Source of the DNA: Coix lacryma-jobi var. lacryma-jobi
Taxonomy: Eukaryota > Streptophyta > Magnoliopsida > Poales > Poaceae
DNA: 64,000 bases
Direction: 5' to 3'
Assembly: GCA_009763385.1 (NCBI GenBank)
Contig: CM019824.1
Location: 144,591,705-144,655,704, forward strand
Part shown: positions 56,765-64,000 of the stretch, in pieces
Numbering within the stretch: the stretch's first letter is position 1
Layout of the letters: the number at the start of each line of letters is the position of its first letter
Position numbers and translations under genes: made by a program
The notes under the pieces: model-generated
Told to the model about the DNA's origin: nothing
The model's database searches: none
The model's input: the letters and a program-made list of their open reading frames with translations, nothing else

Positions 56765-59700
56765 CTATGGGTAGTATTTGCGAAGGTCGTCGATGTTCCA
56801 AGTGTGAGGCAGGATGTTACCCTCGCTGTCGGAGAGGTGGAAAGAGCCAGGACGGTTGCTTTCCACAATCAAGTATGGACCAGTCCACTTGGGCTGAAAT
56901 TTTCCTGCCAAGCTGGCGTTTTGTTTTCTGATGAGGACGAGGTCACCCTTCTGCAAATCTTTAATTCTGATCTTTTTATCTCTCCATTTTCGGGTTTCGT
57001 CTTGGTACTTGTGAAGGTTGTTCACTGCATTGCATCTTGCTTCTTCGAGTAGGTCTTTATCGAGCAATTGGGCTTGCTCGTCAAATGCGAGGGTTGTTCT
57101 GAGCGATCCGTATTTTAGCTCTTCTGGAAGCACCGCTTCTTCCCCGAACAACAGCTTGAAAGGAGTGAATTTTGTTGCTCTGCACTCTGAGGTGTTGTGA
57201 GACCAGGTGACCGAAGGTAGTTCATCGACCCATTTACCCTTGGGTCTGCCCTGCAGCTTTTTGGAGATAGCTTGGAATATTGTCGCATTGGCTCTTTCAA
57301 CCAGGCCGTTGGATTGCGGGTGTCGGACGGAGGCGAAGCATAACATTGTCCCAATTTGTGCACAGAATTCTTTGAAGACCTCGCTGTCAAACTGAGTGCC
57401 GTTGTCGACGGTTAGATGTTGCGGAACTCCAAAACGACAGACTATTTGTTGCCAGAAAAACTTTTTTACTGCGTGGGAAGTGATGGAGGATAGTGGCCTT
57501 GTTTCAATCCATTTTGTGAAGTATTCCACAGCTACCACCGCATAGCGAAGGTTTCCTGGAGCTGTCGGTAACGGGCCTACAAGATCCATCGCCCACCTTT
57601 GCAGGGGCCAGGTTGGGCATATGAGGGTTGTGGGTGCCCCTGGAGCGTTTTGGTTTTTTGCCATCAGTTGACATCCTTCGCAATGCTTGACGATGGTTTC
57701 CGCATCTCTTAATGCTGTTGGCCAATAGAAACCTTGCCGAAACGCTTTGCCGGCTAGAGCCATCGGGCCGTTGTGAGAACCGCAGATGCCCTCGTGGATT
57801 AGCTTGAGAATGTCATTACCTTCGGAATGTGACACACATTTGAGCCATGGCGAGGTTACCGAGGCTTTGTACAAGGTGTTGTCGACTATCTTGTATCCTC
57901 GCACTCTTTGCTTTAGTCTGTTTTCTTCTTCTCTGTTGCTGGGTTCATGGAGTCCATTGATGTAGGCCATGATAGGTGCTCTCCAATCCTCGCACTGGAT
58001 TGCGTTGATCAGTTTGATGCTGACTTCGGGAGCTTCGAAGGCTGACCGAGTGGTAACCTCGTAGAACACATCCGGTGGAAGTTGTAGCTGCTGAGCGGCT
58101 GCTTTGGCTAAGCAATCTGCCTCGCTGTTTTCGGTTCTTGATATTGCTTTTACAATTATGCCGAGGAAGAAGGATTCTAACCTTCGGACATATTGAAAAT
58201 ATTTTTGGAGCTCTGGATCTTTTGCTTTGTAGTCCTTTTCAATGTGCCCCGCAATGACTTGAGAGTCTGTGTTGATGAGTGCCCTTCGGACTGATAGCGA
58301 TCGCAGCCTTGAAAGTGCCAGAATCACAGCTTCATATTCGGCGGCGTTGTTTGTGCATTTGAAGTCAAGCCTTCGTACATATCTCAGCTTCGACCCGGAA
58401 GGCGAGATTAGAATGGCCGAGGCACCGGCTCCCGTTGCACCCCAGGCCCCGTCGACGTAAACGATCCAGAACTGGTCCTGCTGCAGCTCACCGGAGCGAG
58501 GGTCGGGTGTCCATTCTGCTATGAAATCAGCCAGCACTTGTGATTTGATCGCTGTTCTGGCAACGAAGGTTACAGCATAACTGTTAAGCTCGACTGCCCA
58601 TTTTGCTATTCTTCCAACTGCTTCGTTGTTTTTGAAAATGTTCTCGAGAGGGTGCGACGAAGGTACATGGATCTCGTGCGCCTGAAAATAGTGCTTGAGC
58701 TTTCTTGATGCCATGACGACGGCGTATGCTATTTTCTCAAGCTCCGAATAATTTCTCTTTGGGCCTTCGAGGGTTTCTGAAACATAGTAGATTGGGGCTT
58801 GTCTGGTTTTGTTGTTTTCGCGGAGCTCCTTGATGAGGACTGCGCTTGCTGCGTGTGGCGAAGCTGCGACGTAGAGTAACAATAAGTCTCCCTTGCTTGG
58901 ACTGGTTAGGGCAGTCAAGCTGGTCAGATACTTTTTAAACTCCTCGAAGGCCTTTTGCTGCTGGGGACCCCAGTTGAATGGAGCGTTGCTTCTGAGTGTT
59001 TGAAAGAAGGGTAACCCTCGCTCTGCGGATCTTGAGATGAATCTGCTAAGTGCTGCTAAACGACCGGTCAAACGCTGAGCTGCTTTCTTGGTCGCCGGGG
59101 GTTCCATGTTCATGATGGCATCAATCTTCTCAGGGTTAGCTTCGATTCCTCTGGCTGAGACGATGCAACCTAGCAATTTACCTTCGCTTACCCCGAAAAC
59201 ACATTTTTCTGGGTTTAGTTTCAGTCCGGCGGACTGGAGGTTGCTGAATACCCTCGATAAGTCTGGTATGTGGTTCTCTTGTAGTTCACTCTGAACGACT
59301 AGGTTGTCGACATAGGCAGAGACAGCATGCTCATCCTTGAAAACTTCGGAGGTCATGCGTGCGAAGGTTGAGCCTGCATTTTTCAAACCTTCTGCCATCC
59401 TTCGGAAGCAAAAGGTGCCCGAGGGTGTGATAAAGCTTGTTTTTTCTTCGTCGTCTTCATTCATCCAAATCTGGTGATAGCCTGAGAAGCAATCAAGGAG
59501 GGATAGCATTTGGCAACCTGTCGCTCTGTCGACCAGGGTGCTTATGTTTGGGAGGGGGAAATCATCTTTCGGACAGGCTTTGTTCAAGCAGGTGAAATCG
59601 ACGCACATTCGCCATTTTTTGTTCTTCTTTTGGACTAGGACCACATTTGAGAGCCAAGTTGGGTATTTGACTGGGCAAATGACACCTGCGTCCAAAAGCC

Positions 59701-61123
59701 TTTTCACCTCAGCCTTCGCTGCCTCCTTTCTTTCTTCTGACATCTTACGAAGCTTTTGTTTGATTGGGCGATAGCCTGTTTTGATGTTCAGGCTGTGCTC
59801 GATCATTGATCTGTTGACTCCTTTTAGGTCTTCTGCAGACCAAGCAAAGGTGTCGGAATTTTCTCTGAGGAAGGTGACGAGGTTGCCTTCTGATTGAGGG
59901 TCTAGATTGGCTGAGATGATCACCTTTCTCTCGGCATTACCCTCGAAGAGTTGGACTTGTTTGGTTTCCTCCTTTGGCGATGCCTTCACTCTGTCATTGC
60001 AGACTTCGCCCTCGTCGCTGATACCGGGGGTTTGAGGTTTTGACAAATTGTGTACATTGCGTTGTCCCGGGGCTATGTTCCCTTCAGCTGCCCTTGCAAT
60101 GTCTTGGTCCCCAAATACTGCGACCACACCCTTCGGAGCAGGAAGCTTCATGCATAGGTAGGCAGGATGGATGACCGCATTGAACGCGTTTGTGACCCCT
60201 CGGCCAAAAATGGCATTGTATGGGTAGAACATGTCGACGACATCGAATGTTATATGCTCCGTCCTGCAGTTGATTTCGTCGCCGAAGGTCACGGGCAGAG
60301 AAATTTTTCCGATAGCTCTCACTTTTTGACCACCGAAACCGTATAGGGGGTTGTCCGCAGGTTGCAGAAGGTTCCTATCAAGCTTCATACTGTCGAAGGT
60401 TGAAGCGAACAAGATATCAGTGGAGCTTCCTGTATCGACCAGTATTTTGGTGACAGTCCACCCAGCGAGGTTGGTTTCGATCACCATAGCATCGGTGTGA
60501 GGGTAATCTCTCACCTTCATATCACTGGAATCGAAGGTTATGGGGATGTGAGACCAACGGCCAAATCTATGGGGACCTTCGATGGCTACATGGTGGACTC
60601 GTCTGGCATGTTCCTTCCGCTGCCGTTTGTTACCATGGTCTTCATTTGAACCTCCGGTGATAGCTAAGATCACACCGAAGGTTGATGTTGGGTTGTTGAT
60701 GGTCGTTTGGCTCGGGGCTTCGGCTTTGATGGGTTGTGGAGCTGGTAACGCGGGGATTGGCGGTGGTGGTGGCAGAGCGTTGCTAGCTTGGTGGGTTGTT
60801 GGAATTTGGTTTTGGGGGGTAGTTGGGTATGTAACTGTGTAAGTTGGATTTGGGCGTTGTGGGATTGTGGTTGGCTGATAGGAGGTTTGGTTGTAGAGTG
60901 GGTGATGAGCGTAAGAGGGTTGTTGCGAAGGTAGGCCGTAGTTTATGGGGGTATAGTGGTATGGTGGATTTGGTGGGTGGAAACTTGGTTTCCTTGTGTG
61001 GTTGATGGTTCGGGGTTCTGACGAGGCAGCTTTCCTGGATTCCTGGTATTCTTTTCCCTTGGCGAAGCATTCGCATTGCTTTGTTGTGTGCCCCTTTCCC
61101 ATTCCACAAAAGTGACAATACAT
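56765..61123 (-). CDS. Element E pol polyprotein (1,452 aa), full length, RT motif YVDN
   Basis: One uninterrupted frame. Zinc knuckle CHFCGMGKGHTTKQC at residues about 3-17, protease VDTGSSTDILFA (about 60390-60440), RT (RMCVDFTCLNKACPKDDFPLP, LLDCFSGYHQI, then AYVDNLVV at about 59295-59317), RNase H (to about 58500), second RNase H-like domain (VYVDGAWGATGAG, NNAAEYEAVILAL, INTDSQVIAGHI; about 58090-58470), integrase with HHCC, DLVGPL, VDNGTQFD and NGLVERANATIF, and a C-terminal tail. The frame is the same as gag and is separated from it by TAG 61142-61144; the ATG at 61121-61123 is internal. The second catalytic Asp of YVDD is Asn (AAC at 59303-59305), so RT is probably inactive. Confidence 0.92.
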   Translation of the reverse strand: MYCHFCGMGKGHTTKQCECFAKGKEYQESRKAASSEPRTINHTRKPSFHPPNPPYHYTPINYGLPSQQPSYAHHPLYNQTSYQPTTIPQRPNPTYTVTYPTTPQNQIPTTHQASNALPPPPPIPALPAPQPIKAEAPSQTTINNPTSTFGVILAITGGSNEDHGNKRQRKEHARRVHHVAIEGPHRFGRWSHIPITFDSSDMKVRDYPHTDAMVIETNLAGWTVTKILVDTGSSTDILFASTFDSMKLDRNLLQPADNPLYGFGGQKVRAIGKISLPVTFGDEINCRTEHITFDVVDMFYPYNAIFGRGVTNAFNAVIHPAYLCMKLPAPKGVVAVFGDQDIARAAEGNIAPGQRNVHNLSKPQTPGISDEGEVCNDRVKASPKEETKQVQLFEGNAERKVIISANLDPQSEGNLVTFLRENSDTFAWSAEDLKGVNRSMIEHSLNIKTGYRPIKQKLRKMSEERKEAAKAEVKRLLDAGVICPVKYPTWLSNVVLVQKKNKKWRMCVDFTCLNKACPKDDFPLPNISTLVDRATGCQMLSLLDCFSGYHQIWMNEDDEEKTSFITPSGTFCFRRMAEGLKNAGSTFARMTSEVFKDEHAVSAYVDNLVVQSELQENHIPDLSRVFSNLQSAGLKLNPEKCVFGVSEGKLLGCIVSARGIEANPEKIDAIMNMEPPATKKAAQRLTGRLAALSRFISRSAERGLPFFQTLRSNAPFNWGPQQQKAFEEFKKYLTSLTALTSPSKGDLLLLYVAASPHAASAVLIKELRENNKTRQAPIYYVSETLEGPKRNYSELEKIAYAVVMASRKLKHYFQAHEIHVPSSHPLENIFKNNEAVGRIAKWAVELNSYAVTFVARTAIKSQVLADFIAEWTPDPRSGELQQDQFWIVYVDGAWGATGAGASAILISPSGSKLRYVRRLDFKCTNNAAEYEAVILALSRLRSLSVRRALINTDSQVIAGHIEKDYKAKDPELQKYFQYVRRLESFFLGIIVKAISRTENSEADCLAKAAAQQLQLPPDVFYEVTTRSAFEAPEVSIKLINAIQCEDWRAPIMAYINGLHEPSNREEENRLKQRVRGYKIVDNTLYKASVTSPWLKCVSHSEGNDILKLIHEGICGSHNGPMALAGKAFRQGFYWPTALRDAETIVKHCEGCQLMAKNQNAPGAPTTLICPTWPLQRWAMDLVGPLPTAPGNLRYAVVAVEYFTKWIETRPLSSITSHAVKKFFWQQIVCRFGVPQHLTVDNGTQFDSEVFKEFCAQIGTMLCFASVRHPQSNGLVERANATIFQAISKKLQGRPKGKWVDELPSVTWSHNTSECRATKFTPFKLLFGEEAVLPEELKYGSLRTTLAFDEQAQLLDKDLLEEARCNAVNNLHKYQDETRKWRDKKIRIKDLQKGDLVLIRKQNASLAGKFQPKWTGPYLIVESNRPGSFHLSDSEGNILPHTWNIDDLRKYYP

Positions 61124-61141
61124 TTTGGCAGGATCTCGCTG

Positions 61142-62320
61142 CTAGTACCGCTGATTCGGCGGAGGTGGCAAACCCTGCGGGGCTTGGCTGCTCGGAGGTT
61201 GAGCGTCCCGTCTTTGATCTTCATAATTTGTTGCTTTGTTGATTGCACTGACGTTGTTTTGCTCTTGGCGAAGGTTGCTTTCTCTTGGTTGAGGCCTCGG
61301 CTGCGGCTTCTGCTGAGACCTCCGGGCATCAGACTTCGCTCGGAAGTCCATGTCTGCTCTACAGTATCTTTCCATTGTTTCGTGCAATTCTTCGATTGTA
61401 TTTGCCGGCTTCCGAGCAAATTTCGAAGAGCACGGGCCCGGACGGAGGCCGCTGACTGCGGCGAGGATGACAGCCTCGTCGGATATGCCCGGGATTCTCG
61501 CTCTGATTTGAATAAACCTCCGCCAATAATCTTGGAGCGGCTCGCGCTCTTCTTGCTTGCAGTTGAACAGCTCGATGGGGTTTGACGGGGCTGGAGTGAT
61601 GCCCTTGAAATTTGTACACAGCTTGTCTCTGAGGGTGGCCCAGGAATCCACAGTTCCTGGGCGAAGGTTGCTGTACCATGTCTGTGCGATGTCTCGCAGA
61701 ATGATGACAAAGGATTTTGCCATTGTTGATTCATCACCGCCTGCTGCGGCAACTGCTGCTTCGTAGCTCATGATGAATTGGCGAGGGTCGGAAAGTCCAT
61801 CATAGCGAGGTAGGTTTTGTGGATTGTAACATGGTGGCCAGGGCTGGGTTTGGAGTATTTGGGAGAGTGATGACTTTGAATCATACGGCATTTGGTGTTG
61901 CTGATGCCTTCGCTGAATGCGAAGGTTTTGTTCTCTCTCATCTGGGTAGAGTTGGCGGAAGTTTGGGTGTCTCACAGGATATGGCTCCGGGTGTACTGGT
62001 GGTGGTGGAGGTGGTGGATGGTGACGAAGGTTGTCTTGGTTCGGCTCCTCATTCCCCTCTCGCAGTGGGGGTATCTCATCATTCCAGCCTTCGGCTTCGG
62101 CTTCTGCTGCGGCGAGGGATTCCTCCATACGACGAAGCTGCTCCCTGGTTTCGTCAGCCCTCTGTCTAATCGAGCGCAATCGGTTATGCCTCTCAAGCTG
62201 TTCTAGGCGCCTCTTCTTCTCTTGCAGCTCAGCCTCGAGCCTTTCAAGGGCTTCGAGGCCCATCTCTTCTTCTTCTCCCTCTCCATCTCCCGAAGTGTGT
62301 GGGTGCGGCTGCGTCGCCAC
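61142..62320 (-). CDS. Element E Gag (392 aa)
   Basis: Starts at ATG 62318-62320, 166 bases from the PBS. N-terminal Glu/Arg-rich coiled coil (residues about 20-75), a proline run (PPPPPPP, about 108), then the capsid-like region (YDGLSDPRQFIMSYEAAVAA...TWYSNLRPGTVDSWATLRDKL...DYWRRFIQIRARIP) and a Gln/Arg/Pro-rich C-terminus. It ends NQRY before TAG 61142-61144; the next codons CAG CGA lead in the same frame into the zinc knuckle of pol. It forms the virus-like particle in the cytoplasm. Complete and undamaged as read. Confidence 0.9.
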   Translation of the reverse strand: MATQPHPHTSGDGEGEEEEMGLEALERLEAELQEKKRRLEQLERHNRLRSIRQRADETREQLRRMEESLAAAEAEAEGWNDEIPPLREGNEEPNQDNLRHHPPPPPPPVHPEPYPVRHPNFRQLYPDEREQNLRIQRRHQQHQMPYDSKSSLSQILQTQPWPPCYNPQNLPRYDGLSDPRQFIMSYEAAVAAAGGDESTMAKSFVIILRDIAQTWYSNLRPGTVDSWATLRDKLCTNFKGITPAPSNPIELFNCKQEEREPLQDYWRRFIQIRARIPGISDEAVILAAVSGLRPGPCSSKFARKPANTIEELHETMERYCRADMDFRAKSDARRSQQKPQPRPQPRESNLRQEQNNVSAINKATNYEDQRRDAQPPSSQAPQGLPPPPNQRY

Positions 62321-62486
62321 TCGGACCTGGGGGCCCAGGGATTAGGGTTCCGGGGTGACGTTCTCTCCTCCCGAGGGTTGCACAATTTCTTCCATAGGAG
62401 GGACAACCGTCGCTGTCTCTCTGGCTGATTGTTGGTCCCTCGCTGGGTGAGCTCTTCTGTTTCCTGCCATGTCAAATTTTGTTCGA

Positions 62487-62504
62487 TCCCCACGGTCGGC
62501 GCCA
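62487..62504 (-). other. Element E primer-binding site
   Basis: The minus strand reads TGGCGCCGACCGTGGGGA, two bases after the 5' LTR end. The first eight bases resemble the tRNA-Asp type; the tRNA is not certain. Confidence 0.75.
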
Positions 62505-62506
62505 AC

Positions 62507-63186
62507 TGTTGGACGCACACTTGCCTAACCCCCGCACTTGTGCAGAGGGAACAGCGAAGGTGGCCAAGCGTCGGAAGTGAAAGTGGAAGCGAAGGTCTCG
62601 GACTCAATCAATGCTGCGTGCACTAATCCAAAAAAGGTCCTGCTTTACACTGTTCACCCCTTGGTATTTATAGGGGATACCAAGGGGCACAGGCCAAATT
62701 ACAAAAGGGTACAACAAAGATTCCCTTCCTTCACACAGGGAGGGAGGGCAAAAGGGTAAATACACGGTGGAGGCTGAAACCCTAGCCGGCTCTCCCCCTG
62801 CGCGCCGCCATCAGACTCGGACCGCCTTCGGGAAATGGACAGTGAAGCGCAGACCTTCGCTTCTTGCTCGCCTTTGGTCCCACGACCTTCGCCGCTCGCC
62901 AAGCCTTCGACTTCGTCCGTCTTTGGCCCGCGACCTTCGCTGCTCGCTCGGCCCATCGCCCCGCACAAAGCGATTCTGGGACCCGCCGAGGGTCGCCTGC
63001 CGTGCCTCGAGGCCTCAACCTGCAGGGAGTTGCAAAAGAAAATGTCGAAGGTCGGACTCATGTCCGAAGGTTAGGAGATTGATCCCAAAAGGTAAAGGGA
63101 CCTCGCGAGGACACAGAGGTCACGCGGAGGTTGCTTTTGGCACTACTTCAGGCGGCGTTGCTTGCCGAGGGTCCTTTTCCCCAACA
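62507..63186 (-). repeat. Element E 5' LTR (680 bp)
   Basis: Partner of 50893-51572 with seven substitutions and no gap. The minus-strand TATAAATA at 62665-62672 should drive gag-pol. Confidence 0.94.
62657..62687 (-). promoter_or_regulatory. Element E LTR TATA box inside a perfect inverted repeat
   Basis: Arms CCCCTTGGTAT and ATACCAAGGGG (11 bp each, perfect) flank nine bases; the TATA-type sequence spans the left arm end and the loop. The same structure is at 51043-51073 in the other LTR. Confidence 0.7.
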
Positions 63187-63191
63187 ACAAG
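63187..63191. repeat. Target-site duplication of E, right copy (ACAAG)
   Basis: Matches 50888-50892 directly after the LTR end. Confidence 0.94.
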
Positions 63192-64000
63192 CTATATCGA
63201 CGCAGAGCTTCATCAGGAATCCTCCTCAAATGCATCTCACCAGAAGAAGGCAGGGAAATCTTAAATGAAGTTCACTCCGAGTGTTGCGGTAACCATGCAG
63301 CTTCAAGGACTCTAGTCAGAAAAATCTTTAGATCAGGGTACTATTGGCCCTCAGCCTTGAAAGACGCCGAAGACTTAGTCCGTCGCTGTCAATCATGCCA
63401 GTTCTTTGCCAAGCAGCAGCATGTACCTGCACATGAACTGATTTGTATTCCTCCATCATGGCCTTTCTCATGCTGGGGACTTGACATGATGGGCCCTCTT
63501 AAGCGTGCTCCAGGCGCGTTCGAATACATCTACGTCGCAATCGACAAATTCACAAACTGGATCGAGTACATGCCCTTGGTCAAGTTCAATGCATCTAAAT
63601 CAGTACAATTCATGCAGAGCATCTTTCACCGCTTTGGGATGCCGCACAGAATCATCACCGACCTCGGGTCCCCTTTCATGGCTACTGAATTCAAGTCATG
63701 GGCCAGCAACTGTGGAATCAAGATAGACTATGCATCAGTAGCTCACCCACAGTCCAACGGCCAAGTTGAACGAGCAAACGCCCTGATTCTTGCAGGGTTA
63801 AAACCAAGACTATTTGACCTCCTAAAAGATCACGGCGGATAGTGGGTCGAAGAACTGCCTAAAGTAGTCTGGGGGCTGCGGACACAATGAAGTCGGGCAA
63901 CATGCCAAACTCCTTTCTTCCTGGTATATGGCACTGAAGCGATCCTCCCAGCTGACTTAATCTGGAACGCCCCATGAATAGAGCAGTATAACGAAGGTGA
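63192..64000 (+). pseudogene. Element D integrase (runs off the right edge)
   Basis: Continues VGDK from 50892 with LYRRRASSG. HHCC zinc region (EVHSECCGNH...CQSCQF, about 63270-63405), integrase core with GLDMMGPL (about 63478), TDLGSPF (where TDNGTQF is usual; about 63658) and NGQVERANALIL (about 63759). TAG at 63840-63842 and TGA at about 63888 interrupt the C-terminal part (WVEELPKVVWGLRT, FFLVYGTEAILPADL). The first residues of any ORF starting before 63187 come from the E LTR and are not part of D. Confidence 0.85.

Larger units (their letters stand above)
50893..63186 (-). mobile_element. E: Tat-clade Gypsy element (Grande/Retand type) with an antisense gene
   Basis: Complete element of 12.3 kb with 680-bp LTRs (50893-51572, 62507-63186) and a 5-bp TSD. 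Minus strand: PBS, gag (61142-62320), one TAG, pol (56765-61123), tandem repeats (55584-56476), then an antisense gene on the plus strand (51952-55498), PPT and 3' LTR. An antisense extra ORF between pol and the 3' LTR is known in Tat relatives such as Grande and Retand. LTRs differ at 7 of 680 sites, about 1.0%. Confidence 0.93.
45508..64000 (+). mobile_element. D: Tat-clade Gypsy element, decayed, split by E
   Basis: Plus-strand element with LTR, PBS, gag, protease, RT, RNase H, a second RNase H-like domain and integrase, interrupted at 50892/63187 by E and running off the right edge. The dual RNase H and the DGG-type protease are Tat-clade features. Many stops and several frameshifts make it the most decayed coding element here. 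Confidence 0.83.

Noticed and set aside
1..64000. CRISPR arrays, rRNA or tRNA genes
   Set aside because: None seen. The regular repeats present are LTR hairpin arrays and tandem units in element E, and the tRNA-like strings are primer-binding sites.

Overview
This window is eukaryotic and looks like intergenic DNA of a large grass genome. I infer a panicoid grass of the maize, sorghum or sugarcane type; the species is not established. It is almost wall-to-wall LTR retrotransposons nested in one another. I recognise no host protein gene, rRNA, tRNA or CRISPR array with confidence. Calls rest on terminal TG..CA ends, target-site duplications (TSDs), primer-binding sites (PBS), polypurine tracts (PPT) and translated catalytic motifs.

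Layout. Positions 1-1201 and 14346-18835 are Sirevirus-type Copia copy A on the minus strand. Its gag is split by a Tekay-like chromovirus, G1 (1202-14345, minus, TSD AAAAC). At 18835/18836 copy A abuts copy B of the same Sirevirus family in the opposite orientation; the simplest reading is that A inserted into B. Copy B (18836-39803, plus) is itself split by a second chromovirus of the G1 family, G2 (20491-34373, minus, TSD GCCAC). A 1.8 kb stretch of unassigned DNA with a Helitron-like 3' terminus (about 40704) follows. Then comes a different Copia element, C (about 41615-45505, minus), cut by a decayed Tat-clade Gypsy element, D (about 45508 to the right edge, plus). D is in turn split by a younger Tat-clade element, E (50893-63186, minus, TSD ACAAG). 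E carries a complete-looking antisense gene (TATA box, three exons, AATAAA) between its pol and its 3' LTR. The nesting gives the order A into B, G1 into A, G2 into B, D into C, E into D.

Most interesting result. Two unrelated retrotransposon families here each carry an accessory protein whose first residues imitate the histone H3 tail. In G1 and G2 it is a sense ORF between the PBS and gag, starting MARIKLTAR(K/M)STG and followed by a coiled coil and an acidic tail. In E it is the antisense spliced gene, starting MARLKQTAR and followed by a nuclear-localisation-type cluster and an AT-hook-like motif. G1 and G2 also encode a C-terminal chromodomain, so one element appears to carry both a histone-tail imitation and a histone-tail reader.

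Decay pattern. G2 and Copia C have no visible frameshift in their coding frames. They are disabled by stop codons of CAG-to-TAG or CGA-to-TGA type, which fits deamination of methylated cytosine in CHG and CG contexts. E is nearly intact but has one in-frame TAG between gag and pol, one TGA in its antisense gene and an RT catalytic motif YVDN in place of YVDD. LTR comparisons by eye (7 differences in 680 bp for E, roughly 1% for G2) indicate recent insertions.
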